This document shows, piece by piece, positions 8,164 through 17,179 of a stretch of DNA of 45,266 nt. How positions within the stretch are numbered: position 1 is the stretch's first letter; the number at the start of each line of letters is the position of its first letter. Position numbers and translations under genes: made by a program. Origin of the DNA: a virus; the IMG/VR virus record IMGVR_UViG_3300022602_002833, positions 1-45,266 of that record; one strand, 5' to 3'. The notes beneath the pieces are model-generated. The model was given only the letters and a program-made list of their open reading frames with translations. It searched no databases and had not been told where the DNA came from.

Positions 8164-9287
8164 TCTATTCTCGTTAAATGGACAAAACTTTTTTGATTAA
8201 ACCATTTGTCAATTTCTTGTTGTTCTATTCCATATTGACTCATTAAAAATTCAAGCGTATTTTGATTATCTTGAACTTTTTTCAAGTAGACATTGTAGTT
8301 ATGTTCTATATCGCCCTGAATTTTATTTTTGTATTCATTTTTATTTTTGAAAAAAGAAACAGTAGCATTAACAACTGAATCTAAATCATCTGGTTGATAA
8401 ACATCTACATATTCTTCAAAACTTTTAAGATCTACAGATTTCAAATAGTCAAATTGTAAATATGATCCTGCAAATATAAAAGGATGTTTATTGATTACTG
8501 CTCGCCAAGTCTTTTCTGATAAAAAATTATGATCTGTTGCAGGAGGATATATGTTTGCTTCTGATATAACACTAAACATAGTATCATTAAAAATCTTTGA
8601 ATCGATCCAACCAGGATTTTCACACCATGCAGTTTTATGAACTGATTTTTCTAATAATGCCCTAGCATCTAAACGAGAATAATCTTTAGATTCTTCATAT
8701 GCTGTATCAATACTTCTTTCACAGTCTTTCAAGAACTGCTCGTAATTTAGCATAGTAGCTAACGCTTCTCTGCACCACTGTTTATCTTCATTGGTCCATG
8801 GAGGGAAGAAACTCCATTCTGCTTTTTGTAATAACCCGCGGGTATAAAATTTACTTAACAACACTATTCTGTTATGCCTAGAAGGTACACCGCCTAGAAA
8901 TAGAAATTTCTCTGCATTGTGATTCCATTCTCCAGTCGTTTGATTTTTATAACCTTGATAAACTATATTAAGATACAAATCCCATGATATAATTTCATAT
9001 TCTAAACCTAAGTTTCTTAATTTTTCTTGATAGTTTGCGCACATGCCTAATACTAAGAGAAGTTTTTTTACTTTCTTGCTATAGGCGTATTCTTGTATAG
9101 ATTTAAGGAATTCGTAATATTTAGAATTATCTTTATACAGAAACCCGTCTATCAGCATCAAGCCAATGACAGCATCACATTGAGAATTGTCTATTTCGGA
9201 CTTGATATGCTCTGCACTTAGTTCTAGTAAATCTCTGTCTTGTGTAGTGTAAAGTAAATCAAAATTTATAATTTTTCCCTTATACAT
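8160..9287 (-). CDS. Glycosyltransferase-like protein (GT-B / exostosin-like C-terminal motif)
   Basis: A 375-residue protein. The middle and C-terminal parts carry a pattern seen in fucosyltransferase- and exostosin-like phage proteins: LGGVPSRHNRIVLL at 131-144, SVISEA at 239-244, then FLSEKTW at 255-261 followed by NKHPFIFAG. In those families the SEKT segment lies in the nucleotide-sugar-binding half. The N-terminal 110 residues look like the opposite, acceptor-side Rossmann-like half. It sits between the amidinotransferase and a PLP enzyme in the same leftward operon, which fits handling of an aminated or guanidinylated sugar. The motif match is suggestive rather than decisive. Confidence 0.5.
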   Translation of the reverse strand: MYKGKIINFDLLYTTQDRDLLELSAEHIKSEIDNSQCDAVIGLMLIDGFLYKDNSKYYEFLKSIQEYAYSKKVKKLLLVLGMCANYQEKLRNLGLEYEIISWDLYLNIVYQGYKNQTTGEWNHNAEKFLFLGGVPSRHNRIVLLSKFYTRGLLQKAEWSFFPPWTNEDKQWCREALATMLNYEQFLKDCERSIDTAYEESKDYSRLDARALLEKSVHKTAWCENPGWIDSKIFNDTMFSVISEANIYPPATDHNFLSEKTWRAVINKHPFIFAGSYLQFDYLKSVDLKSFEEYVDVYQPDDLDSVVNATVSFFKNKNEYKNKIQGDIEHNYNVYLKKVQDNQNTLEFLMSQYGIEQQEIDKWFNQKSFVHLTRIE

Positions 9288-10176
9288 TCAATTCACCTAG
9301 GTGTAAAAATTTATGCAGACCTAATCGATTAATTCCGGTGCCTCTTTGATATTGCGGAAATTTATTCGAATAGTCGAGGCCAAACAGCACAGTATCACTT
9401 ACAACAATATCAAGTTGTTTACAAAATTTTATCTGAGTTTCTTTATATTTTTTAACTATATAATCGGGACTAAAATTCTTTATAAATTCTAATCCTATTG
9501 TTGCTCCTAGTCTATTTGTGTATAAATTTTTATCATACACAAATAAAGAATCATCATCGTTCGTTCGGGTCAATCTCATACCTATACGGGCATGAGCTAC
9601 CGGAAATACTTTACTAAGGCTAAAAACTATATCTGTAATACAATCAAAATTAAAATTAAATTCTATGTTGGAACATATTCCATAATATGCACAGTCTAAT
9701 AATACCGGAATATTAAGACGTGAACATTGATCAAGGATACTCTCCATCTGTGGATGTACTGTTCCTGTGTCTGCAAAGGGTAAACTAATTACTATAGCAT
9801 CATTAGTTGTTAGCGTAGCATCTTCTATAAATTTCCAATCAGGCCAGCTGTTGCGCCAAGACAATTGGTGATACATATATTCGCCTTTGAAACATCTGAA
9901 TCTTCTATTTCTGTTCTTAATATAAAATTTATCAAACGATTCGCTGGTACCATTTGAGTAACATAGATTTTGAAATTGTTCTAACCCGACTATTGTATTA
10001 AGTTTGCCCAAACTAATCCATTTTAGATACTCTGAACAAAAGTTATCTTTGATATCAAGGTCATACAACGATTCGTATAGATTAAAATCTATGCTGTCTA
10101 ATAACCGTAGTGCATATGGATCTAGTATGGCGGAACTATGACCAAATGGTAGATTACTCCTATCTGTATGATGCAT
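9280..10176 (-). CDS. PLP-dependent fold-type I enzyme (aminotransferase-like)
   Basis: A 298-residue protein with the pyridoxal-phosphate core of fold type I: D161 in LLDCAYYG contacts the pyridine nitrogen, and K189 in FSLSKVFP is the Schiff-base lysine, followed by HARIGMRL. It is short for an aminotransferase (usually ~380-400), with reduced N- and C-terminal regions. It is paralogous to the gene at 20544, sharing an RxFK/GDYRYH-like segment, LPFADTGTVHP or WPFPSTGDTHV, and the SLSK motif. Its start shares TAATG with the upstream oxygenase gene. An amination upstream of the amidinotransferase two genes away is an attractive but unproven role. Confidence 0.75.
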   Translation of the reverse strand: MHHTDRSNLPFGHSSAILDPYALRLLDSIDFNLYESLYDLDIKDNFCSEYLKWISLGKLNTIVGLEQFQNLCYSNGTSESFDKFYIKNRNRRFRCFKGEYMYHQLSWRNSWPDWKFIEDATLTTNDAIVISLPFADTGTVHPQMESILDQCSRLNIPVLLDCAYYGICSNIEFNFNFDCITDIVFSLSKVFPVAHARIGMRLTRTNDDDSLFVYDKNLYTNRLGATIGLEFIKNFSPDYIVKKYKETQIKFCKQLDIVVSDTVLFGLDYSNKFPQYQRGTGINRLGLHKFLHLGELNV

Positions 10177-10835
10177 TATCTGTAACCTTGAAAATGAAAA
10201 AGGTAATAATCTTGAAGACTAGAATTAGCCGCGGAGTGATAGGCTTTTACACTATCCCATTCCCATATATCCCCCTTCTTTTCCTTAAAAAATGTTTCAT
10301 TCCTAAAACTTAAAGTTTGCCCTGGCACAGGATCCTGCATAAAACATACAAATCTAACATGTTCTCCTAGACCATCGTAGTCGGATACATCGGGCAATAC
10401 ATCATAATGCCAGGGAGCAAATTTTCCCGGATGCAGTCTTGTTATAGAAACTCTATAAGGAATAGGAGTAACATTTACAATCTTGGCAAATCTATCTCCT
10501 AATTGTTTAACTAGCTCAAATTCTTCATAACGATAGTCGCCCCAGTCGATTTCTGAATATTTGTATCCGGCCGAAATCCAATCTTCTAAAACTCTATTAG
10601 TTTGTATTTCTAATTTTTTTACAAATTCGTAATCTTTATTTTTATACATATTACCAAAGTAAACTGCCTTCTGTTCTTTGTATCTTGTGATTGCTATGCG
10701 TTCATTTTCTTCGATACTAAGGCTTATATCGTATGCACTTGGATCTCCTACGCCTGCGGCAGGATTTAGGTCTTTTACCGAATCTATGACATGATCCCAA
10801 TTTATTATTTCAGAACAGTTAGCTATGTATTTCAT
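10176..10835 (-). CDS. 2OG-Fe(II) oxygenase, Asp/Asn beta-hydroxylase-like
   Basis: A 219-residue protein. The triad is H143-x-D145 (PGKFAPWHYD) and H200 (WDSVKAYHSAANSS). The RLHPGKF..WHxD / GDIWEWD..xxH pattern matches aspartyl/asparaginyl beta-hydroxylase-like phage proteins. It opens with MKYIANCSEIINWD, a start shared in recognisable form with the genes at 27305, 27858 and 13736, which marks one paralogous set. It is the first gene of the leftward operon; its ATG follows a late-type box by 4 nt with no Shine-Dalgarno. Expected chemistry is hydroxylation of a protein side chain or small molecule. Confidence 0.75.
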   Translation of the reverse strand: MKYIANCSEIINWDHVIDSVKDLNPAAGVGDPSAYDISLSIEENERIAITRYKEQKAVYFGNMYKNKDYEFVKKLEIQTNRVLEDWISAGYKYSEIDWGDYRYEEFELVKQLGDRFAKIVNVTPIPYRVSITRLHPGKFAPWHYDVLPDVSDYDGLGEHVRFVCFMQDPVPGQTLSFRNETFFKEKKGDIWEWDSVKAYHSAANSSLQDYYLFHFQGYR

Positions 10836-10839
10836 ATTG

Positions 10840-10847
10840 ATATTTAA
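10840..10847 (-). promoter_or_regulatory. Late-type promoter box 4 nt before ATG (leaderless)
   Basis: Read leftward the sequence is TTAAATAT-CAAT-ATG, where ATG is the start at 10835. The box resembles T4 late TATAAATA. With T4 spacing, transcription would begin at or next to the ATG. No Shine-Dalgarno is present. Confidence 0.5.
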
Positions 10848-10860
10848 CCCAACCCCAGTA

Positions 10861-11625
10861 ATGCTAATTACAGTTATGATAAGACCCGATGCATTGGCAT
10901 TTTACCAAAAAAACAAAGATTGTTCATGGAGTTTAGATTCCTTGCCAGAAGGCACTACTTTAGAACAAGCAAAATGGATTCTAAACGAATGTAAATTTGG
11001 TTGGATAGAATTGGATTTAGAAATAGACCTTGGAGGTTGGCAATTAGAAGCACTACTTAATCAAGAATTTTTAGTGCCTCACAGAGAAGATGATAACCAA
11101 GGTTGGTTAAGTGCCTCTATACACGGAATAGATATTGAAAAGACAGGGCCTTGGACTAGTTATGGTTACACAGACGAATCTCAAGTGCCTTATGAATGGA
11201 CAGATTTAGCAGAGCGTTGTCCTATTATAAAAAGATTTTGGAAGGATCAGTTTCCTACTGATAGATATAGACGTATACGATTTATGTCTTTATTATCGGA
11301 CAGTGCAATTACTCCGCATAGTGATATGCCTGGAAGATTACCCGGGGAAGATAATTTTGATGCATTAGAGTTTGGTATTCCTATTAATATTGCTGTAATA
11401 CATCCAGAAGATTGCTATATGGTCTTAGAAGGTTACGGCACTGTTCCATTCAAGGAAGGCAAAGCCTTTATTGTCAATATACGAAATTATCATACAGTGG
11501 TTAATTTATCCAATAAACAACGCATACATGTAATTGGACACAGTTATGGTTACGGCAACAGACAAAATGAGTTTGCAGAATTAGTTGTAAGAAGCTATAA
11601 TAAAATGCTAGAGAGACAAAAATGA
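10861..11625 (+). CDS. 2OG-Fe(II) oxygenase, Asp/Asn beta-hydroxylase-like
   Basis: About 254 residues. The triad is H153-x-D155 (AITPHSDMPGR) and H211 (IRNYHTVVNLS), with R221 ten residues later (NKQRIHVIGH), the classic layout of aspartyl/asparaginyl beta-hydroxylases. Residues 1-130 are unassigned. It starts the rightward block 10861-13752, overlaps the SDR gene by ATGA, and is divergent from the previous operon with almost no gap. The start is uncertain: ATG at 10861 or 10876, neither with a clear Shine-Dalgarno; a longer reading from 10825 would run into the divergent gene. Confidence 0.75.
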   Translation: MLITVMIRPDALAFYQKNKDCSWSLDSLPEGTTLEQAKWILNECKFGWIELDLEIDLGGWQLEALLNQEFLVPHREDDNQGWLSASIHGIDIEKTGPWTSYGYTDESQVPYEWTDLAERCPIIKRFWKDQFPTDRYRRIRFMSLLSDSAITPHSDMPGRLPGEDNFDALEFGIPINIAVIHPEDCYMVLEGYGTVPFKEGKAFIVNIRNYHTVVNLSNKQRIHVIGHSYGYGNRQNEFAELVVRSYNKMLERQK

Positions 11626-12545
11626 AAATATTAATGACGGGCAGTTCAGGATTTATTGGATCGCATTTAAGTCCAATTTTAGAAAAAGATTATCAAGTTT
11701 ATCATCTTAAATCCGACTTACTTAAATACGATGATGTTAAATCGGAAGTTTTAACCTTTGCGCCCGATGTTATAGTTCACCTTGCCGCAAGGACAGAAGT
11801 AGAAAAAAGTTTCTACGAACAGATAACATTTAGTGAAGTTAATTATACCGGCAGTGTAAATTTAATTGAAACAGCATCTTTAATACCTAATCTAAAGAAT
11901 TTTGTATTTGCTAGTACAATGGAGGTATACGGATGGCAACCTATCAGTGACGAAGTAGAAAGAAATATTATACCTACGGAATCGATAGCCTTTGACGAAC
12001 ATACAGCACCTAACCCTAATGCTCCATACGCTGTTGCCAAGTATGCTGTTGAAAAATATCTAGAATACATGCATAGATCCATAGGCTTTCCTTTTAGTGC
12101 TATCAGGCAGACTAATTCGTATGGACGAAAAGACAATGATTTTTTTGTAACCGAACAAATTATATGCCAAATGTTACAAAACCCAAATCAAATTCAGTTA
12201 GGATATGCGGAACCCTATAGGAATTTTATTTACATAGATGATTTATTAGAAGCGTGGATATCAGTAATTACCAATCCTGATCTAGTCCAAGGTAAGATTT
12301 TTACCATCGGCCCCGACAACCCTATTAAGATAAGAGATTATGCTAATCTAATTGCTTCTAAACTAAACTGGAACGGCGAGATAAAATGGAATATGAAGCC
12401 AAAGCGTCAAGGTGAAATTTATTGGCTCAATAGTAATCACACCCTTATAACTTCGACACTAGGATGGCAACCTAAAATTAGTCTCAGTGACGGTTTAGAT
12501 AAGACTATTGCAATCTGGCAATCAAAGCATGATAGTAGAATATAA
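11622..12545 (+). CDS. NAD-dependent sugar epimerase/dehydratase (extended SDR)
   Basis: A 307-residue nucleotide-sugar epimerase or dehydratase. The NAD-binding motif is TGSSGFIGSH at residues 6-15, followed by VIHLAA, the catalytic STMEVYG and the YAVAK active-site pair of the extended SDR family. NFIYIDDLLEAW and KIFTIGP are typical of the C-terminal half. It probably acts on an NDP-sugar for a surface or small-molecule glycan. It is coupled to the upstream oxygenase (ATGA) and overlaps the downstream gene by 17 bp. Confidence 0.9.
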   Translation: MKILMTGSSGFIGSHLSPILEKDYQVYHLKSDLLKYDDVKSEVLTFAPDVIVHLAARTEVEKSFYEQITFSEVNYTGSVNLIETASLIPNLKNFVFASTMEVYGWQPISDEVERNIIPTESIAFDEHTAPNPNAPYAVAKYAVEKYLEYMHRSIGFPFSAIRQTNSYGRKDNDFFVTEQIICQMLQNPNQIQLGYAEPYRNFIYIDDLLEAWISVITNPDLVQGKIFTIGPDNPIKIRDYANLIASKLNWNGEIKWNMKPKRQGEIYWLNSNHTLITSTLGWQPKISLSDGLDKTIAIWQSKHDSRI

Positions 12546-13752
12546 GTCATTTGACCATAAACAATCTACCATTGCATTTTGCATTGTAGACAGGACCAAA
12601 TTTTCTGCTACTTCTTGGATTAGAGAAATAGTAAAAAATCAATCTGATTATACTCTTAACAATATTGTAGGCAAACAATATGATGTTTACCAAGGAACCG
12701 ATGAAGATTTACTTTTGAAACACGTAGCCGAGTGCGGCTATGGCCATGCTGTTGTATTATCTACTGGAACTGAATTTATAAACGGTCATGATTTCTTTAA
12801 TGAAATTGAAACAATAACATCTACAGAATACAGTATTGCAGGACATATACTAGATAGAGGAGATGCTTATTATGAATTGCATCATCAGTGTTATCTTATA
12901 AATCTTAAAGACTATAAAGAACTAGGATATCCTTTTGTAGGAAAACAAGAGCTAGGAAGCAAGCATAAACAAGTTATACCATTACGCAGTATAGATAACA
13001 TTCACGATGATTATACACCGATATGGGTAGAGAAAGGATCTCAATCTAAGATTTATAATCATAAATGTCATGGTTGGAATTTATTGAAATCAATGTTTGA
13101 ACATGATAAAAAATTAATCGTGTTTAATGAAAATATACGAAATAATAAAATACACTTATATCCAGAATACCTGCTTGATTTTAATAAAAATATCAACACA
13201 ATATATCAGCGAGAATATTTTTGTGCTGCCGAATTTATTCATACTGCTAACACAGAATGGGAGATGCACATTGAACGGAAGTATAAACAGGTTCTAACAC
13301 CTGCTAGTGGACTGTGGTACAAGAATTTTGTCACACCAGATGCTAAAATTATATTTTATGATTACAATAAGAATGCCTTAACCTATTGGCAGAATCAAGT
13401 ACCTACTGCAACTTTTATTCATATTGATTTAATCAACGGAGATTTTAATATAGCAGATATTATAGATTTAGATTTAGTTGATGATACGATTATAAATTTA
13501 TCTAATATATTTTGCTATGAAGGAACTGGTCATTTTTATTCTACTGATTATAAAATTAGCAGAGAAAATTTAGTTTTACAAAATATAAAAGACTATGCTC
13601 CTACTGCAAGTTTGTACTATAGTAACCGAGCGGCAGGAGCATTTGATACTAAAGAAACATTACACGGAGAGCTAACGAGTGGGGATCAAGTTAAACTAAC
13701 GATACAGGGAAACCTAAAAGCACCTACATGGCATTTTAATGATTGGCTATAA
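12529..13752 (+). CDS. Two-domain protein of unknown function (glycosyltransferase-like N-terminus, methyltransferase-like C-terminus)
   Basis: A 407-residue protein from the ATG at 12529. Residues ~15-190 have the alternating strand/helix pattern of GT-A folds (IAFCIVDRTKFSATSW, HAVVLSTGTEFI, YYELHHQCYLINL), but I see no clear DxD. Residues ~255-400 look like a Rossmann-like methyltransferase domain (TPASGLWYKNF, AKIIFYDYNKNAL, then TFIHIDLINGDF), with a poor glycine motif. Neither assignment is secure. It ends the rightward block and its last 17 bp overlap the convergent hydroxylase gene. The context is sugar-related because of the adjacent epimerase. Confidence 0.6.
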   Translation: MIVEYKSFDHKQSTIAFCIVDRTKFSATSWIREIVKNQSDYTLNNIVGKQYDVYQGTDEDLLLKHVAECGYGHAVVLSTGTEFINGHDFFNEIETITSTEYSIAGHILDRGDAYYELHHQCYLINLKDYKELGYPFVGKQELGSKHKQVIPLRSIDNIHDDYTPIWVEKGSQSKIYNHKCHGWNLLKSMFEHDKKLIVFNENIRNNKIHLYPEYLLDFNKNINTIYQREYFCAAEFIHTANTEWEMHIERKYKQVLTPASGLWYKNFVTPDAKIIFYDYNKNALTYWQNQVPTATFIHIDLINGDFNIADIIDLDLVDDTIINLSNIFCYEGTGHFYSTDYKISRENLVLQNIKDYAPTASLYYSNRAAGAFDTKETLHGELTSGDQVKLTIQGNLKAPTWHFNDWL

Positions 13753-14239
13753 ATTCTGTTATCTGTAAGACTACTCTAGGCGAATGACCTATATTTGCGG
13801 CACCATGTAAATCTGTCGAGTTGTAGTATTCATAAACATCGCCAACACGATAGTTATGAATAAACTCATCATTATAAATGAATATATGACCGGGTTCGTA
13901 GTTCTGTAATGGAATCCAAAATCGTTTGCATAACTCCGTATGAGTGTGGGGATCAGTATGCATAGGCATATACTGCCCTGGCATTAGTTTTGTTATCCAC
14001 CAATGAATGGTGTTTTGACACCATGGAGGATTGATTTCTATAGTTAAATCTTTTTCTTCGTATACCCACCAATTAACTGCATCTAACTCATAACCTGCTT
14101 CTTTATACCTAGCGTATTCTGCAGATTCTACAGCATCAGCAGGCGGCCAATCTCTAGGACGAGCTTGACCAATAGTGTCAAGCACTAGTTGTCGCCATTC
14201 GGATTTTATCCAAGAGTCATAGTTACCTATATATTTCAT
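13736..14239 (-). CDS. 2OG-Fe(II) oxygenase, Asp/Asn beta-hydroxylase family
   Basis: A compact 167-residue member with all ligands: H94-x-D96 (GQYMPMHTDPH), H145 (STDLHGAANIG) and R155 (HSPRVVLQI). GDVYEYYNSTDLHGA is very typical of the aspartyl/asparaginyl hydroxylase barrel. The N-terminus MKYIGNYDSWIKSEW resembles that of the paralogues at 10176 and 27305. It is last in the leftward trio 16457-13736 and is coupled by ATGA to the radical SAM gene upstream, so it may act on the same substrate. Confidence 0.85.
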   Translation of the reverse strand: MKYIGNYDSWIKSEWRQLVLDTIGQARPRDWPPADAVESAEYARYKEAGYELDAVNWWVYEEKDLTIEINPPWCQNTIHWWITKLMPGQYMPMHTDPHTHTELCKRFWIPLQNYEPGHIFIYNDEFIHNYRVGDVYEYYNSTDLHGAANIGHSPRVVLQITEFIANH

Positions 14240-15642
14240 ATATCTAAAAGTTCAGGAAATACCAATCTAAAATCTGTACCTCTTATGCTATCAAGATTTT
14301 CAAAATATTCCTTGAAATCTGGTATCATATGACTATGATCCTCTGCTTCAATAAATTTCAATATGCCTTCCCATCTTTTCCAAGCGTAGGGGTTATGTAT
14401 CCAAAAATTATCATCTTGTGTATAGTTGTCCCATAACCATTGTTTGAATTCTGAAAATTTTGTTTTAACTTGATCTTTGTATTTTGCAGGTAATATCCTA
14501 GCACTTAGGAATGTTGGTATAAACAATAGATGCATACTAAAGAGTCCGCCGCCTGCTTGGTACTCTCCTAGATAATGTTTGTTTATTTTCTTAAATTTCT
14601 GGTCAATTAACCAGCGAGCAAAATCTGGCAGATGCAATACATTAATAGCCTGTACTGCAAGTTCGATGCTAGTCTGTATATTGTCCGGAGTGTTGTCTAA
14701 TCTAGTTAATACTCGCTGTATATCTTCCCATTTGGTAGGATAGCGTATGTACCAATTACGAATACCTTCTGCATCGATGCTAACAGAATATTTTACTTTT
14801 TTGAATTTTGACCATATAGCTATCATTTCCTCGTCTAGTAAAACTCCGTTGGAGTTATAGCGTAAAGTAATTCTATCGTTATATCCCCTGCTAATTATTT
14901 CTTCTAAGAATAATTTGTGCTCCTTTATCATCAAAGGTTCGCCGCCGGCAAAATATAGTTGTTCAATATTAGGAATTTGGTCAAATATATCTTGCCAGAA
15001 ATCTGGTCTCTCATACCAATAATTATTAAAAGTAGATTTGTCCCAGTCTATTTGTTGCAGTACGATAGTGCTTTTTGTTTTTGCTATCAGCTTGTCGTAA
15101 TCTTGTGTCCACTTACTGCTGTCATGCGGACTACACATAACACATTTAAGATTACAAGTGTGTCCTAATCTCAAATCGAAGTACCTTATAGCAGGAGGAA
15201 CTGTTCCATCTGGTGTAGTATCTTCTATCAGCTTAGATATGTCTAACCCGTTATTCATCCAATCATAGGCTTCCCATATACGCTTACTAGCAACTCCCTT
15301 TGATTCTTCTTCAAAACATTTAGTACAGCTAGCAGGTATTTTTCCTTGAAGCATAGTTTTGCGAACATCTCTCATATACTCGTTATTCCAAGCACTAAGA
15401 GGCGTATCTTTACCAAAGTTAGCCGGAGTACCGTCTTCTTTTTTAACAAGTCCCACAATGTGGTCCCCCGTAGCGGCTCCGCTAGCATTAGTCACACAAC
15501 ACAATCTTGCATCACCGTTAGGACGTGTGGCCATATGTATCCAAGGAATAACGCAAAAGCTATTAGACCCGGATACCTTTTTTATTTTTTGTTGTACTTG
15601 CCCTATCCTAGACTCTTCAGGTTGTAACCAAAATGTTTTCAT
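14236..15642 (-). CDS. Radical SAM protein with extra N-terminal Cys-rich (SPASM/twitch-like) domain
   Basis: A 468-residue protein. The radical SAM motif C163-x3-C167-x2-C170 (HTCNLKCVMC) is preceded by a 160-residue region whose cysteines resemble a SPASM/twitch module: C30, C48-C49, C106 and C109 (SFCVIPW, ARLCCVT, SCTKCFEEE). SPASM modules are normally C-terminal, so the order is inverted. The AdoMet-binding FAGGEPLM, the strand RYNSNG and KVKYSVSIDA follow. The gene at 22115 has the same architecture. It is flanked by two 2OG oxygenases with overlapping stops and starts. Substrate unknown; maturation of a peptide or protein is a plausible reading. Confidence 0.85.
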   Translation of the reverse strand: MKTFWLQPEESRIGQVQQKIKKVSGSNSFCVIPWIHMATRPNGDARLCCVTNASGAATGDHIVGLVKKEDGTPANFGKDTPLSAWNNEYMRDVRKTMLQGKIPASCTKCFEEESKGVASKRIWEAYDWMNNGLDISKLIEDTTPDGTVPPAIRYFDLRLGHTCNLKCVMCSPHDSSKWTQDYDKLIAKTKSTIVLQQIDWDKSTFNNYWYERPDFWQDIFDQIPNIEQLYFAGGEPLMIKEHKLFLEEIISRGYNDRITLRYNSNGVLLDEEMIAIWSKFKKVKYSVSIDAEGIRNWYIRYPTKWEDIQRVLTRLDNTPDNIQTSIELAVQAINVLHLPDFARWLIDQKFKKINKHYLGEYQAGGGLFSMHLLFIPTFLSARILPAKYKDQVKTKFSEFKQWLWDNYTQDDNFWIHNPYAWKRWEGILKFIEAEDHSHMIPDFKEYFENLDSIRGTDFRLVFPELLDI

Positions 15643-16457
15643 TAATAACTCTTAAGTTGATCGATTCCTAACTTCTTACGGAAACTATCTGTGAATACAC
15701 AATCCACTCGTAGGGCATAATCTTGTTCATTTATTCTATCACCGCCGTGCCAGTCTTGATCGTTCCAGAATCCAGCATGACTGTTGATATAATATTTGTT
15801 CTGCGTTTCGGGATCCCATATATAGAATCCTCTTTTAGTTCGATAACGTATATGTATAAATTCGTTCCGATGGTCTGTATACGAATTATTACTCAGTATG
15901 CCGTTATCGGCATCTAAATCTCTATGTTCAAACCCTAGTCCATTGTGATCACAGTGGAAAAATATCACACGTCCAATTTGACTGATTATATTATTATCTA
16001 CCAAACTGTTTACCCAGGCCACGACTCCCGGGAAGTATTTGCTTTCTATAGTCGGCTCACGCTTTGCATTGCGATAATTCCAATCACCTTGTTCCCAGAG
16101 AAAATAATATATATAAGGATCGTTAGCACCTAAAACCATTTTTAGATATCTAGTGAACAGATTTCTATTTTTGAAATCGCTTAAATCTGTATTATATAAA
16201 TCATCGCCATGTAGCCTAATAGGATGGTCTAATGGTAATTCTAGATATTCGTCTATCGCCTGGTAGATTGGTTTCCAATCTACAACATAGCTTGCATTTT
16301 TCCACTCAAATCCTGGACGCATCCAAGTGCCCTCTTTAGCGTAATCCCTAGCTAAGGCAAATCCTCGGCATATCTCCGGATGTAAATCTATAAAAGATTG
16401 TACATCTATGTGTTCATCTAAACTAATATAAGGCTTGCCGCCAATTCCTTTAATCAT
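15642..16457 (-). CDS. 2OG-Fe(II) oxygenase-like protein
   Basis: A 271-residue protein. A triad is visible as H178-x-D180 (LGFEHRDLDAD) and H237 (QDWHGGDRI), with R250 (DYALRVDCVF) as the likely 2OG anchor. The N-terminal 150 residues are not recognised. It is the first gene of its leftward trio and is preceded by the box TATAAGTA 4 nt before the ATG, with no Shine-Dalgarno. It is head-to-head with the kinase-like gene at 16484. Confidence 0.7.
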   Translation of the reverse strand: MIKGIGGKPYISLDEHIDVQSFIDLHPEICRGFALARDYAKEGTWMRPGFEWKNASYVVDWKPIYQAIDEYLELPLDHPIRLHGDDLYNTDLSDFKNRNLFTRYLKMVLGANDPYIYYFLWEQGDWNYRNAKREPTIESKYFPGVVAWVNSLVDNNIISQIGRVIFFHCDHNGLGFEHRDLDADNGILSNNSYTDHRNEFIHIRYRTKRGFYIWDPETQNKYYINSHAGFWNDQDWHGGDRINEQDYALRVDCVFTDSFRKKLGIDQLKSY

Positions 16458-16461
16458 AGCG

Positions 16462-16469
16462 TACTTATA
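16462..16469 (-). promoter_or_regulatory. Late-type promoter box 4 nt before ATG (leaderless)
   Basis: Leftward reading TATAAGTA-CGCT-ATG, one base different from the T4 late consensus TATAAATA. Same geometry as the boxes before 10835, 20532, 20544 and 36033. Confidence 0.55.
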
Positions 16470-16483
16470 CGATAATTAAGTGT

Positions 16484-17179
16484 ATGTCCAAAGAATATGA
16501 ATACTACTACAATCGCGTGCCAGGGGAAAAGCCTTGGCGGAATAATCTCATCTATACTAGTTTGATGAATCAGAAAAAGACTGTGTTTTGTAAATGGTAC
16601 AACAACGACACAGAATATCATCAAGGTCAAAATCAAGTTGTAGATCCTGACAAAATGGATGAGAAGTGGGACAGAGAATTACACTATCTTTCTAACATGG
16701 CATGGCATTATCCGGATATGGTTCCAAAAATTTTAGAAGTAAATGTACCTGAACGTAAAATATATTTAGAAATAGATGGAGTGGATTTTTGGCAACTAAG
16801 TTTAGATACGGGCAAAACATATGATGAATTATTGCCCGATTGGCGAGATCAGATGATGGAAATATTTCTTGCTTACAAAAAATTAGGATGGTACAAATAC
16901 AGTTTGCATCCTAGTAGTTATTTTATTGTCAATGGACAATTAAAAAGTATCAATTACTTTTTTACTTATAATAAATCAGAACCAATGATTAGCCTTCGTA
17001 GCGTTATGAGCCACATAAGTGAAAATAGGCAAGCAGACTTATTGCCTAAAATGTCATCTATGGGGATAGATGTAGATTCTCCTACACCCTTTGACCAAAT
17101 ACAAATTTTGGCTTTTGAAAGTTTCAAGACAAATTATCCAGACGATTTCATGGAAGAGTGTAAACGACTATATGTATAA
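16484..17179 (+). CDS. Degenerate kinase-like protein (phosphotransferase fold)
   Basis: A 231-residue protein. The stretch VPKILEV..KIYLEIDGVDF, then YSLHPSSYFIVNGQLKSINYFF, aligns in style with the hinge and catalytic loop of aminoglycoside/protein kinase-like enzymes, where one expects HGDLHPxNxxxxxGxxxxIDF. Here the catalytic Asp of the loop is not visible (Ser precedes LHP), and the metal-binding IDF Asp reads IN. It may therefore be a pseudokinase or an atypical phosphotransferase. It is paralogous to the gene at 28423. It overlaps the acetyltransferase-like gene by 8 bp. Confidence 0.6.
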   Translation: MSKEYEYYYNRVPGEKPWRNNLIYTSLMNQKKTVFCKWYNNDTEYHQGQNQVVDPDKMDEKWDRELHYLSNMAWHYPDMVPKILEVNVPERKIYLEIDGVDFWQLSLDTGKTYDELLPDWRDQMMEIFLAYKKLGWYKYSLHPSSYFIVNGQLKSINYFFTYNKSEPMISLRSVMSHISENRQADLLPKMSSMGIDVDSPTPFDQIQILAFESFKTNYPDDFMEECKRLYV

